From assembly GCF_902686445.1 (NCBI RefSeq), contig NC_062219.1, forward strand, positions 41,877,056-41,941,055: a stretch of DNA of 64,000 bases, given 5' to 3'. The position numbers and the translations under genes were made by a program. Origin of the DNA: Sciurus carolinensis (taxonomy: Eukaryota; Chordata; Mammalia; Rodentia; Sciuridae). Positions 46,782-60,029 of the stretch are shown here, one piece after another. Position 1 is the stretch's first letter, and each line of letters begins with the position of its first letter. A model generated the notes under the pieces. That model saw only the letters and a program-made list of their open reading frames with translations. It was not told the origin of the DNA and made no database searches.

Positions 46782-48757
46782 TAACAGAAATATCTTTAAA
46801 GATGCTTTGAACTCTAAAAATCCTAAGATTCTAAGACACGATCCACTACATAAATATTCAGATGATCTGTACATGGCCAGGGCACATGTACCATTCCCAC
46901 ACCATGGGTGGGGAGAGGTTATCAGCACAGACTTAGAATTGGATACCTGCTTACCCCCTGTTATGGTTTGAATGTGGAATGTTCCCCCAAAGGTTCAGGT
47001 TCAGCCAACCTGGCTCCTGCTACAAACTGGGTCTAAATAAGAGATGGTGTAGCTACACACTAGGTCATATAGCAGCTGGACAAGCTTAGGGTCTCCCTTC
47101 CAATAGAAGGACCCATGATGAGAAAAACTGGATACACAACAGGTGAGCAAATCAGGTCAGAGGTCTATAGCAGCATATTCAGAATTGGAACTTGAGTAAG
47201 CTTGAAAAGATCAGTCACTTAATGAATACTAAAAAGGAAAAGAAGAACATAGTCATAATCCAAGAAGTCTATCTTAACAAATGGCACTAAGAGATTTGGA
47301 AGTTGAAGCAAGAACTTAGACAAGTGAAAAAGCAGTCAGTCATCAAAATCATAAAAGATGAACATGCAAAAGAGACAGGGAACTGAAAGCCAAATATCAC
47401 TCATCTTAGAATCTCCTATGTTATGTTAAAACAAAACCAGACCCTATAGAGATTGACTGGAAACCAGAAAGTAAGGATAAGGACAGTCAGCAGGATGACA
47501 GGAGATGCAAGTGACCTGAAAACAAAACAGCTGCATATTTACACTGTGTCCTTCTAGGAAGGCAGAAACATGTTTGCTCCTGGGCCACAAGTAGGTATGC
47601 TTGTTCTCTTTCTACTAAAGAACATTAAGTTGAATATTGGATTCTACTGGGAACCCACTAGTTATTATAGCTCCTTTAACTGACTCTAATTTCAAATATG
47701 ATCCAGGAATCATGAAAATAGATGAAAAACAGCTAAAATTCAGTTTGCTAAAAAATATCTCAAGTGGGAACTTTTTACTTAATAAACTATGGAGGTTCTC
47801 ATTTACATGTGATAACTGTTAATCTGTTTTATATGTTCTTGAAAACAATTTTCCCAGAGCATCTATTAAGACACACTTTGTTCTTCAATTTTCTGTTGCT
47901 TATGAAAGTATGAAAAGACTTTGCCCTTATTCTCAAGCATTATTTAATTCCAACTTTCTCCTCTTTAGAATAACTTGACCTTCCATGAATCTGAGTTAAT
48001 ATAATTTCTGTAATGAAAATGAGTTCTTTTGTCCTATGAGCTATAAAGTATTTTTTAAAATTAAGCTGGTTATTTAAAAATCTTTTATTCTCTGCAAGTG
48101 ACAATTGTTAATGTTTAACGTTTGCTAAACTCAAAGAAATCAGAAATAGAAAACTAAAACTAAAAGACATTTTAATATTTAATTATTTTCTTTCAAAATA
48201 TGCCATTATGCCTGGAACAAATGGTTCAAATCCAGAGTTTTATCATAAAATAGTAGTTGTGAGAATGGAATGTTATTCAGCAAGCATGTATTAGGTTAGA
48301 ATTTTTGATGAAGTAGTTAACCTCCATTTAATGTTTTGTTCTTTCTTCATCAAGAAGAATGTAAATTTATAAGTACTATGCCAATATCAATTATAAGATT
48401 AAAATATTTTTACTGTTAGGTACCTCTATAACTATACTTTAAAAATAGAATTGTGTTGAAACTCTACTATTCACTCTTGCAAAGACCTCAGTGACAAAAA
48501 TGTAGAATGCATGTGATACAAAGCCTGAATAAAACTATTTCCTAAAGTGTTTTTATTATCTTAGTATCAATGGGAAAGAGATTGGTCAAAATCCTGAAAC
48601 TTTTCTCTTTTATTCCATTAACTGTATCAAACATTTAACTTTATATTGTCTTTAAATACTCAAATACATGCCATGTTGTAAATCTCTTTGGTTTGTTGTT
48701 CTGCAGTTTTGTTAAAGGTAGGTTGTTTTTCTAAATTTTTAAAAAATAGTTTGTTGT
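46782..48757. other. Unassigned intergenic DNA
   Basis: AT-rich. TGTTATGGTTTGAATGTGGA then ATGTTCCCCCAAAGG at 46961-46995 is a MaLR-like LTR head, but the rest does not follow the LTR pattern. No gene seen. Confidence 0.4.
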
Positions 48758-48885
48758 TATTTTTGGTTTTGAGACGGAATCTTACTGTGTTTCCCAGGTT
48801 GGCCTTAAACCCTTGGACTCAAATGATCCTCTAACCTCAATCTCCTTAGTAGCTAGAACTACAGGTGCACTCCACCACCTCAGCT
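48758..48885 (-). mobile_element. B1-like SINE (minus)
   Basis: TTTTGAGACGGAATCTTACT, CCCAGGTTGGCCTTAAACCC and AGTAGCTAGAACTACAGGTG are an antisense 7SL-derived half. Old and diverged. Confidence 0.8.
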
Positions 48886-49711
48886 AAAACACTTTCATGA
48901 ACTCATGTTCTTTGGAACTTCATCATTGAGGTTTAAAGTATATAAGGTCCTTAAGAGTCTGTGTGTACTTCCAGCCCAGTACCACTTGATATAAATTTGT
49001 AGTTTGAGTTTTTTCTAAGAATAGGGACATGTGAGCTCTGACCCAAAACCAGATCGAAGCTTTGTTGAAAATTTCTAGGAGTTTTATTTCCTTCTTAATT
49101 CTCCCCTCTACTCATTTGCCAAGGCCAAGAAAGGTAGGCATCTTTATTATTGCCCTCTCTGGATTAAGATAATGCATCCCCTTACTATGTTACCTTTGAG
49201 ACTCCTGAATATACCTCAGTGACTCACTGCAATCTCTCATCTTACACATGACCCAAAGTGTTCATGATTCTGAAACTCTGCCTATTAAAGTACACATCTT
49301 TAAGCCACCAGGAGTCAGCAGACAGCTGCAATGAAAATGCTAACTTTTAACAATGACATTGAAAGAGATTCATAAATTATTACTGCTTCTAGCCTTTGAG
49401 GAGTTCCTTCACTTTCCCTATATTATAAAAATATTTTATAATTCATTTAATTTAATTGTTTACCTGCAATTTAGTTTTTCTTTCCCTTCACGATTCAGGT
49501 GGAAAAAGAATAACTCATCTATGATTGGTTCTTCTCAATATAGAAGAGTAATAGCAAGAAAACTGATAAAAACACACATTGTAAAGATTTCTGCTGAGAC
49601 TCGTGTACTGTCACTTCAGATAATATTTTATTGAACAAATCTATGGCTGAGTTTGATATAAATGGAATAGAAAAGTAAGTTCCTTTCAAGGAAAGCATTG
49701 TACATATATGG

Positions 49712-49713
<2 letters not shown>
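48886..49713. other. Unassigned intergenic DNA
   Basis: No feature recognised. Confidence 0.4.
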
Positions 49714-49756
<43 letters not shown>

Positions 49757-49757
49757 T
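49714..49757 (+). repeat. (CA)n with (TA)n microsatellite
   Basis: About 16 CA units followed by TATATATA. Confidence 0.95.
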
Positions 49758-50123
49758 ACAAAAAAGAAAAAAATTATATTTATTATATATATCTTACAGA
49801 AGAAAAGGGGAAAATTAATCATTGAGAACAATTATACAATCTGTTATAAAGAAATCATAGATAGAAGAGTAAATTTGGGGTGTAAGAGGTGTGCTCCATC
49901 AGGCATTTTATGCATGTCTGCATGTCAGCTAAGCACATATGCTGAACAAAAATGGATATATGGCTCAGAGGCTCAGAAAAAAAATTCTGAAAGGGAGAGG
50001 TGTATTTTACAATTACTAACATAAAAAGTGGTAGTCGAAATCTTATGGAAATAAATGAAATTTTTCAGAGACAAGAGATGATTGCTATTTGGACATTAAT
50101 CTTCGAGTTCTTCTAGTTTGCTT
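49758..50123. other. Unassigned intergenic DNA
   Basis: No feature recognised. Confidence 0.4.
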
Positions 50124-50138
50124 AAAACACATTATCTT

Positions 50139-50327
50139 TTTTGGTGGGGGGGGTACCAGGAATTGAACTCAGGGTCACCATTGGCCACATCCCCAGTTCT
50201 GTTTTATACTTTCTTTAGCGACAGGATCTCACTGAGTTGCTTAGCACCTCGCCATTGCTGAGGCTGGCTTTGAACTCATGATCCTCCTGAGCCACTGGGA
50301 TTACAGGCCTATGGCATCACACCCAGA
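50139..50327 (-). mobile_element. Dimeric ID-B1 SINE with target duplication
   Basis: Antisense ID half (TACCAGGAATTGAACTCAGG and CACATCCCCAGTTCTG) joined to an antisense B1-like half (GCGACAGGATCTCACTGAGT and CACTGGGATTACAGGCCTAT). The flanks are a 15-nt duplication AAAACACATTATCTT at 50124-50138 and 50328-50342. Confidence 0.9.
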
Positions 50328-50342
50328 AAAACACATTATCTT

Positions 50343-50699
50343 AATCTTTCATTTTCTAATTTTTATTGGCAAATAATATCAAGAAATATTAATCTACTAT
50401 AAGAGAAACAATAATTCTGGTATGACAAGTGATAACAGGTTTAGGCTCAGTACATGAAGGAAACCAAAGAGACTGGCTGGTAGATAAAAATGGGGCAGGT
50501 CCAGCTCAAAGGACCATCTGGCACACAGCTCCAGCTAACTACCATCAGGTAGAAACACCAGCCTTGGTGGCCCAGATATTACAGATTTTCAGAAATTCTG
50601 AGAACAGATATAATGCATAATCTCCAAATTGTTAAATACTGAATCAGTTTATTTCAAAATATTGCAAGGGTCACAAAAACTATAACAATAATAATTTTT
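50343..50699. other. Unassigned intergenic DNA
   Basis: Between the SINE and the GALT pseudogene; no gene or named repeat. Confidence 0.4.
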
Positions 50700-51661
<962 letters not shown>

Positions 51662-52549
51662 AATAATCATTATTTTATGCACTTAGGTGCCAGATTGGTC
51701 TGTGAAGTACCAAGTTTTCAATATATTTCTGATGTAGAACGAGAAGAGAGTAAAAAGAAAAACTTGAGAACTTTAAGAAATGAGCAGTGAAAGAGAAGTC
51801 CACAATGGAGGGTGGGTGGAGAAATACAGAACAGAAATCATAGCTCCCAAGGGGAAGGATATTTTAAGAAGTATCTAATCTGGTTGTTTTAAGATATTGA
51901 TGTTTCCTTATTTCTCAACAATCAACACAATAAATGCATTTTTACTTTACTTGAATTAAAATTATATTCTCTGAATACTGGCATGTTAGGATACTGCCAC
52001 AATTTTACAGAGGTTAGGACATGACCTGAAATGTCTGCACCGTGATTCTTAACATGGTTATGCAAAATGCTTGTTCTTCAGGGGATGCAATATATACTGA
52101 TATCTGTAACAAAATACAAAATAAATGTGAAAAGTGTTATAGAACATGGTAAAATTGTACTTTTTAAAAATAATAGTTAAAAGCCAGAAAGTATAGTATA
52201 ATCATGCTGAATCACTATTCAAGCTATAGGAAATTACTGTCTCTGAGCATCCAGGCATTTCTAACACACATACTAAAATTAGAAAGAAAATGCATTCAGA
52301 GAGACTGACATCAGCTTCCAAGGAATATTAAATGAAGGATAGCAGTTGTGGGGACAACTGCACTCAGTGGTTGAATGCTGATCAGTTAAAGGCATGAGTT
52401 CTGTGTTAACTATAATGAGTAAAGCATTGCCTCACTAAATTCATGTATATTCCAGGTAGTCAAGGCTCTTCATCCCCAAGACAAGGGTTAACTGTATAGT
52501 TAATGAATTATCTTATCAAAAGTAAGGTATACTTGACTGATGGTAAAGA
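51662..52549. other. Unassigned intergenic DNA
   Basis: No gene recognised. Confidence 0.4.
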
Positions 52550-53305
52550 TTCTAAAACAAGGGGGAGAAGACGCTTGCTGGAGGCTTGAAGCTCATTGTC
52601 AGGGGCTATTGGTCTAGGATTGCATAGTTGGTCTGAATTGGGCCACTGCTAATATTGATCTCCCTTAAAGAAAGGGTTTTGGAAACCTATAGGCCCACTA
52701 TAAACCTATAGGGGGAAATCTGCAATACCCCAGATATGCACTGCTAGAGGGGAAGATAGATGAACAACATGAAAAAACAAGGGAAGAAATGATCCAAACA
52801 AATCTAGATTCTATATTAATAGAATCCAATGACAGTATGTTAGAAGAAAATGTCAGAAAAGGACTTCAGATTATACATGATTAAGATGATTCACGAAGCA
52901 AAGGATGAGATAAGAGAGCAAATGTAGGCAATGAATGATAATACCAATAAGCTAAAAGAGCACCTGCAGGAAGCAAAAGATCATTTCAACAAAGAGATAG
53001 AGATTCTCAAAGAAAAATAACAAACGGAAATCCTTGAAATGAAGGAAACAATAAACTAAATAAAAAAAACTCAATGGAAAGCATCACCAAAAGACTAGAC
53101 CACTTGCAAGACAGAACCTCAGACAATGAGATAAAATATTGAATCTTGAAAATAAAGTTGGCCCAAACAGAGACAATGGTAAGAAATCATGAACAGAATC
53201 TCCAAGAACTATGAGATTGCATGAAAAGATCAAATTTAAGAATTATTGGGGATTGAGGAAGGCACAGAGATACAAACCAAAGGTATGAACAACCTATTCA
53301 ATGAA
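52550..53305 (+). mobile_element. L1 fragment: distal 5' UTR and most of ORF1
   Basis: From about 52690 (CTATAGGGGGAAATCTGCAA) it matches the segment leading into ORF1 of the L1 at 61412. ORF1 follows from ATGAAAAAACAAGGGAAGAA (near 52768) through CAATGAATGATAATACCAAT and TTGGCCCAAACAGAGACAAT type text to GAACAACCTATTCAATGAAA at about 53305. The upstream 52550-52690 portion does not resemble the 5' UTR units of the two young L1s and may be a different 5' UTR type. Frames are broken. Everything 3' of ORF1's middle is absent. Confidence 0.82.
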
Positions 53306-53516
53306 ACAAGGGAGAGGCCAGAAAGAAGAAGACACAGAAAAAGGAGCAGAAAGTTGAGGAAATAATTCGGATTATTAGAGATTTTATCAGTCACAGTCCC
53401 TAAGATTGAAAGACTTGACACTGAGTAATAAAGCCTCCAAAATAAATCTATTCATTCCTGCAAGTTTAAATCAACATAGCCCAATCCACTGAACCAGGAA
53501 TGAAAAAAAAAAAAAA
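53306..53516 (+). other. Non-L1 segment ending in an A tract, joined to the L1 piece
   Basis: Where ORF1 homology stops, a 197-nt unrelated stretch follows with an AATAAA (CAAAATAAATCTATTC) and a run of about 14 A at 53502-53516. No duplication identified; the origin is unknown. Confidence 0.4.
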
Positions 53517-53699
53517 CCTTATGAATATAATCTTCATTAGTATTTTCCGAAGAATATGAATAGGCATTTGTTTTGATCCCTAGAAAATATCTGGGCTAAC
53601 TCTCATAACATGCATTAGAATCATCTCATTACCATTACCAGAAGCTATAATTCAATTGATTATGTTTGGCTAAATATAGTAGAACTCTTCTTAGACTTC

Positions 53700-53822
53700 T
53701 AAAAAAATTTTTAGATGTTGATAGACCTTTATTTTTATTCGTTTATATGCTGTGCTGAGAATGAACTAAATGCCCTCAACATGCTAGGTAAGTGCTCTAC
53801 CAATGAGCCACAACCCTAGTCC
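53700..53822 (-). mobile_element. ID-type SINE
   Basis: Antisense tail (TTTTTAGATGTTGATAGACC then TTTATTTTTATT), then GTGCTGAGAATGAACTAAAT, CAACATGCTAGGTAAGTGCT and CTACCAATGAGCCACAACCC. Diverged in the B-box region. Confidence 0.85.
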
Positions 53823-54470
53823 CTTCGGTTTTGTTTTGATATTCACATATATTTTTTCTTCTTTCCTATAATTGGGTCAGATCCCCACTATTTTTGGAAA
53901 ACTGTGTACTCCACATTCTAACCTGGAGAGAGGAGTGCTAAAATTCACAGAATCTTAAATTCTTGAACTAAGATGAGGCCCAATCAACCATGGTCCTCCA
54001 CTGGTCATGGGGAACAACAGAGGAATAACTAAGTATACAGTCTGACTTGTAATATCTCAAAATAGATAAGTCATCCCTTCTTTTGGGATGCTAACTTGGC
54101 TGGCATAGGACACTTCCTGAAGGAAACTTGCTGTGTAGTATAAGAAAGTAAAGCTGTAATCATAAAAGAAACAGATATGTGATGACAAAGAAAAAATCCT
54201 AAAGGACTTTATTTAAATCCCTAATCCGGTCACCCTATAATACAAAAATAATTCCTTTACTTCCTTTAAGCCAGTATGAATTGGGTTTTAAGAAATGGAA
54301 ATATTCATATAAATCATTAACATCAAAGATCAACTATTCATAACAATGGTTGCATTTGGATAAATATATAAGTAATCCATAAGCCTCTTATGAGGAATAA
54401 TTTTTCCTTCCACTGTGACTTTTTTAAATCTCTGCAGCAGTTAGCTACATAAACATTTCAAAAATTGATT
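53823..54470. other. Unassigned intergenic DNA
   Basis: No feature recognised. Confidence 0.4.
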
Positions 54471-54529
54471 ACCTGTTATGGACTGCATGCTTGTGTCCCC
54501 ACAAAATTCATGTGTAAAAACCCTACCTC

Positions 54530-54642
54530 TGGACTGCAGATATCGCTCAAAGGTAGAGCATTTGTCTGGAGTGCATGGTGCCCTGGGTTCAGTCCTCAGC
54601 AACACACACACACACAGAGAATAAAAAATGAAAGAAAAAGAA
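54530..54642 (+). mobile_element. ID-type SINE nested in the LTR
   Basis: TGGACTGCAGATATCGCTCA then AAGGTAGAGCATTTGTCTGG as head, GGGTTCAGTCCTCAGCAACA as B-box region, then an ACACAC-containing A-rich tail. It splits the LTR text. Confidence 0.8.
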
Positions 54643-54892
54643 AGAAACCTTCCTTCTAATGTGTCTTATTAAGAGGTGGGATCCTTGGAGGGTTATGAGG
54701 GTTGTAACCTTAATTGGATTAGAGTCTTATATGATTCCTGAGCTATTTGTTCTCTTTCTGCCACCTGAAGACACAGTGAGAAATTCACTGTCTACAAGCA
54801 GGGAAGAAGTCCCTCATCAGACTCTGATTCTTTGGTGCCTTATCCTGGGTTTCTGAGGTTCCATAACTATGAGAAATAAATATTTGTTATTT

Positions 54893-54909
54893 CAGTCACC
54901 TCCATTTTC
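54893..54909. repeat. L1 target-site duplication, left copy
   Basis: CAGTCACCTCCATTTTC, matching CAGTCACTCCATTTTC at 60735-60750 with one C lost. The L1 lies exactly between. Confidence 0.85.
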
Positions 54910-54953
54910 TTTTCTTTCTTTCTTTATTTATTTATTGATTTATTTTTATTTTT

Positions 54954-55127
54954 TTACATTTACATAGGGTAATGATGTTTATTTTATTTTTCCCTTCCCC
55001 CACCCCCCCCCCCCCTTTTTCCCTCTACACATTCCTTCTTTCCTTCATTCTTGCCGCTCTCCTTAGCCTAACTCTAAACCTAACCCTAAACCTAATGCTA
55101 GCCCCTCCCACCCCCCATTATATGTCC
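54954..55127 (-). other. L1 3' UTR with poly-G run and telomere-like motif
   Basis: The plus strand shows ACCCCCCCCCCCCCC (about 55002-55016), CTAACTCTAAACCTAACCCT then AAACCTAATGCTAG, and CATTATATGTCCTC. On the L1 strand this is a G-rich polypurine tract, a potential G-quadruplex, with TTAGGG-like units. Confidence 0.85.
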
Positions 55128-58100
55128 TCATCCGCTTATCAGTGAGATCATTCGTCCTTTAGTTTTTCGAGATTGGCTTATCTCACGTAGCATGATATTT
55201 CTCCAATTTCGAACCATTTGCCTACAAATGCCATAATTTTATCATTCTTCATTGCGGAAGTAATATTCCTTGTATAATATGCCACAGTTTCTTTATCCAT
55301 TCATCAACTGAAAGGCATCTAGGTTGGTTCCACAATCTGGCTATGGTGAATTGAGCAGCAATGAACATTGATGTGGGCTGTATCTCTGTAGTATGCTGAT
55401 TTTAAGTCCTTTGGGTATAGGCCAAGGAGTGGGGATAGCTGGGTCAAATGGTGTTTCCATTCCAAGCTTTCTGAGGAATCTCCACACTGCTTTCCAGAGT
55501 GGCTGCACTAATTTGCAACCCCACCAGCAACGTATGAGTGTTCCTTTTTCACCACATCCTTGCCAAACACCTATTGTTGCTTGTATTCTTGATAATCGCC
55601 ATTCTAATTGGGGTGAGATGAAATCTTAGGGTAGTTTTGATTTGCATTTCCCTTATTACTAGGGATGTTGAACATTTTTTCATATATCTGGTGATTAACT
55701 TGTATATCTTCTTCTGTGAAGTGTCTGTTCATTTCCTTAGCCCATTTGTTGATTGGATTATTTGTATTCTTCGTGTAGAGTTTTTGAGTTCTTTATAGAT
55801 TCTGGAAATTAGCGCTCTATCTGAGGTATGGTTGGCAAAGATATTCTCCCACTCTGTAGGTTCTCCTCTTCACATTTCTGATAGTTTCCTTTGCTGAGAG
55901 AAAGCTTTTAAGTTTGAATCTATCCCAGTTGTTGATTCTTGCTTTTATTTCTTGTGCTATGGGAGTCCTGTTAAGGAATCTGATCCTGAGCAACAAGTTG
56001 AAGATTTGGACCTACTTTTTCTTCTATAAGATGCAGGGTTTCTGGTCTGATTCCAAGGTCCTTGATCCATTTTGAGTTGAGTTTTGTGTAGGGTGAGAGA
56101 TAGGGGTTTAATTTCATTCTATTGCATATGGTTTTCCAGTTTTCCCAGCACCATTTGTTGAAGAGGCTATCTTTTCTCCATTGCATATTGTTGGAACCTT
56201 TGTCTAGTATGAGAAAAATTGTATTATTTGGGTTTGTGTCCATGTCCTCTATTCTGTTACCATTGATCTACCTGTCTATTTTGGTACCAATACCATGCCG
56301 TTTTTGTTACTATTGCTTTGTAGTAGAGTTGAAGATCTGGTATTGCAATACCCCCTGCTTCGCTCTTGCTACTGAGATTGCTTTAGCTATTCTAGGTTTT
56401 TTATTCTTCCAGATGAATTTCATAATTGCTTGCTCTATTTCTGCAAGGTACATCATTGGGATTTTAATTGGAATTGCATTGAATCTGTATAGCACTTTAG
56501 GTAGTATAGCCATTTTTGACGATATTAATTCTGCCTATCCAGGAACATGGGAGATCTTTCCATCTTCTAAGGTTTTCTTTAATTTCTTTCTTTAGTGTTC
56601 TGTAGTTCTCATTGTAGAGGTCTTTCACCTCTTTTGTGAGATTGATTCCCAAGTATTTTATTTTTTTCGTTGCTATTGTGAATGGGGTAGATTTCCTAAA
56701 TTCTCTTTCTGAAGATTCATCACATATGTATAAAAATGCATTGGATTTATGAGCATTGATCTTGTAACCTGCTACTTTACTGAATTCACTTATGAGTTCT
56801 AAAAGTTTTCTGGTGGAATTTCCAGGTTCCTCTAAATATATAATCATGTCATCAGCGAACAGGGATAGTTTGAGTCTTCTTTTCCTATTCGTATCCCTTT
56901 AATTTCTTTGGTTTGTCTGATTGCTCTGGCTAGAGTCTCAAGGACGATGTTGAATAGAAGCAGAGAAAGAGGGCATCCCTGGCCTTGTTCCAGTTTTTAG
57001 GGGGGAACGCTTTCAGTTTTTCACCATTTAGAATGATATTAGCCATGGGCTTAGCGTAGATTGCCTTTATAATGTTTAGGAATGTTCCCACTACCCCAAT
57101 TTTTTCTAGTGTTTTGAGCATGAAGTGATGCTGTATTTTATCAAATGCTTTTTCTGCATCTATTGAAATAATCATGTGATTCTTAACTTTAGTCTGTTGA
57201 TATGGTGAATGACATTTATTGATTTCCGAATGTTGAACCAACCTTGCATCCCTGGGATAAAACCCACTTGATCGTGGTGCACTATCTTTTTAATATATTT
57301 GTATGCAATTTGCTAAAATTTTGTTGAGAATTTTGCATCGATATTCATTAAGGATATTGGTCTGAAATTTTCTTTCCTCGATGTGTCTCTGTCTGGTTTA
57401 GGTATCAGGGTGATATTGGCTTCATAGAACGAGTTTGGTAGGGTTCCCTCCTCTTCTATTTCATGGAATAGTTTGAGAAGTATTGGAATGAGCTCTTCTT
57501 TAAAGGTTTTGTAGAACTCGGCTGAGAACCCATCTGGTCCTGGACTTTTCTTTGTTGGTAGGCTTTTGATGACCTCTTCTATTTCATTGCTTGAAATTGG
57601 CTTATTTAAGTTGTGTATGTCCTCCTCGTTCAGTTTAGGTAGTTCATATGTCTCTAGAAATTTGTTGATGTCTTCGAGGTTTTCTGTTTGTTGGAGTATA
57701 GATTTTCGAAATAGCTTCTAATTATGTTTTGTATTTCACTCGTGTCTGTTGTGATGTTTCCTTGTTCATTCCGAATTTTAGTAATTTGAGTTTTCTCCCT
57801 CTTTCTCTTTGTTAGTGTGGCTAAGGGTTTATTAATTTTATTTATATTTTCAAAGAACCAACTATTTATTTTGTTAATTTTCCAATTGTTTCTTTTGTTT
57901 CGATTTCGTGATTTCGGCTCTGATTTTAACTATTTCGTCTTCTACTACTTTTGGTATTGGTCTGCTCTTCTTTTTCTAGTGCTTTGAGCTGTAGTGTTAA
58001 GTCGTTTATTTGTTGATTCTACTTCTTTTTTTGAAGGCACCCCATGAAATAAATCTTCCTCTAAGTACTGCTTTCATAGTGTCGCAGAGATTTTGATACT

Positions 58101-58986
58101 GATGTGTCTTTGTTCTCGTTACTTCTAAGAATTTTTTTATTTCCCTCCTGATGTCTTCTGTTATGCCATTCATCATATAATAGTGTAATTATTAGTCTCC
58201 AGGTATTGGAGAAGTTTCTGTTTTTTTATCTGTCATCTGATTTTCTAATTTCAATCCATTATGATCTGATAAGAGTACCTAGAATAGTATCTCTATCTTC
58301 TTGTTATTTGCTAACCAGTAGCTTTGTGGCATAAAATATGGTCTATTTTAGAGAAGGATCCATGTGCGGCTGAGAAGGAAAGTGTATTCGTTTCTTTGTT
58401 GGATGGTATATTCTATATATGTCCCTAAAGTCTAAATTGCTGATTGTGTTGTTGAGATCTATAGTTTCTTTATTCAATTTTTGTTTTGGGACGATCTATC
58501 CAGTGGTGAGAGAGGTGTGTTAAAATCGCCTAGTATTATTGTGTTGTGGTCTATTTGAATTCTGTAATTGAGAAGGATTTGGTTTGACGTACGTGGATGA
58601 GCAATGGTTCGGGGCAGAGATTTTTATGATTGTTTGTTCTTGCTGATTTATGCTTCCCTTAAGCAGCATGTAATCTCCTTCTTTATCCCTTCTGATAGTT
58701 TTGGTTTGAAGTCCACATTATCTGAGATGGGATGGATACTCCAGCTTTTTTTGCTGGGTTCCGTGTGCTGGTATGTTTGTCCCCATCCTTTCACCTTTAG
58801 TCTATGGGTGTGTCTCTTTCTATGAGGTGAGTCTCTTGCAGGCAGCATATTGTTGGATTTTTCTTTTTAATCCAATCTGCCAGTCTGTTTCTTTGATTGA
58901 TGAATTCAGGCCATTAACATTCCGGGTTATTATTGTGAATATATATTTGTATTCCCAGTCATTTGACTCATATTTGTTTTTGACAT
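55128..58986 (-). pseudogene. L1 ORF2 (endonuclease / reverse transcriptase), broken
   Basis: The expected start ATG is at 58986 and the stop TGA at 55128-55130. The 3859-nt span equals about 1286 codons, the usual L1 ORF2 length. The protein nicks DNA and copies RNA by target-primed reverse transcription. Motifs: an endonuclease segment with CTGCCTGCAAGAGACTCACC (LQETH region, near 58840) and RLKVKGWG; a reverse-transcriptase FADD at 56848-56859; a VILYDAEKAF-like segment near 57165 ([13 protein letters not shown]); and a C-terminal segment ending LISG. The frame is interrupted in several places; the longest pieces are 90, 116 and 103 codons at 55971-56243, 56497-56847 and 56930-57241. Confidence 0.93.
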
Positions 58987-59008
58987 GATTGGTTTCTCCT
59001 TTATTTGG

Positions 59009-60029
59009 CTATTCCTTTAGGCTAGCGCCTCCTGTTTGCTGATTTGCATCATTGTTTTTCATCTCTTCCTCAGGAATATTTTGCTGAGAAATGTTCTGTA
59101 ATGCCGGCTTCTTTTTGTAAATTCTTTAGCTTTTGTTTATCATGGAAGGATCTATTTTCATCGTCAAATTTGAAGGTAAGTTTTGCTGGGTATCAGATTC
59201 TTGGTTGGCATCCGTTATCTTTCAGGGCTTTGGTATATGTTGTTCCAGGCCCTTCTAGCTTTTAGGGTCTGGATTTGAAAATCTGCTGATATTCTTATTG
59301 GTTTCCCCCTGAAGGTAATTTGATTCTTTCATCTCGCGGCCTTTAAAATTCTGTCTTTATTTTGTATGTTAGTATTTTCATAATAATGTGCCTTGGTGTG
59401 GGTCTGTTTGTAATTTTGTATGTTTGGAGTTCTATAAGCCTCTTGTACTTGGTTTTCCATTTCATTCTTCAGATTTGGGCAAATTTCTGATATTATTTCA
59501 TTGAATAGATTGTTCATTCCTTTGGTTTGTTTCTCCTAAGCCTTCCTCAATCCCAATAATTCTTAAATTTGGCCTTTTCATGATATCCCGTAATTCTTGT
59601 AGCTTGTTCATGATTTCTTACCATCTTTTCTGTTTGGCCACTTCGCTTTCAAGATTAATAATTTGTCTTCAATGTCTGAGGTTCTGTCTTCCAGGTGTTC
59701 TATCCTATTGGTTATGCTTTCTATGGAGTTTTTAACTTGGTTATTGTTTCCTTCATTTCAAGGATTTCAGTTGGTTTTTTTTTCAGTCTCTCTAACTCTT
59801 TATTGAAATGATCTCTTGCTTCCCGTATTTGGTCTTTTAACTGTTGATTGGTTGCGATCATTTAATGCCTGCATTTGCTCTTTCATCTGCTCATTAGCTT
59901 CCCTGATCGTTTTTAATTATGTACATTCTGAACTCCCTTTCTGACATTTCTTCTGCTGTGCTGTCATTTGGGTTTTATTGATGTAGTATCTAGGTTTGTT
60001 TGGGACATTTTCTTCCCTTGTTTTCTCAT
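59009..60029 (-). pseudogene. L1 ORF1 (RNA-binding chaperone), broken
   Basis: It starts at ATGAGAAAACAAGGGAAGAA (60029) and ends at a TAG at 59009-59011, a span of about 340 codons, normal for L1 ORF1p. The C-terminal segment NEIISEICPNLKNEMENQVQ and PNIQNYKQTHTKAHYYENTN are readable at 59329-59517. The N-terminal part is rich in polar and charged coiled-coil codons (for example around 59640-59900). Frameshifts break it. Confidence 0.9.

Larger units (their letters stand above)
54475..54909 (+). mobile_element. MaLR-like LTR, left part (interrupted)
   Basis: TGTTATGGACTGCATGCTTG then TGTCCCCACAAAATTCATGT opens it, an ID SINE interrupts it at about 54530, and it resumes with AGAGGTGGGATCCTTGGAGG, CTTTCTGCCACCTGAAGACA, AACTATGAGAAATAAATATT and TTATTTCAGTCACCTCC. 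The remaining LTR end reappears beyond the L1 at 60751. The order matches ERVL-MaLR LTRs. Confidence 0.7.
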
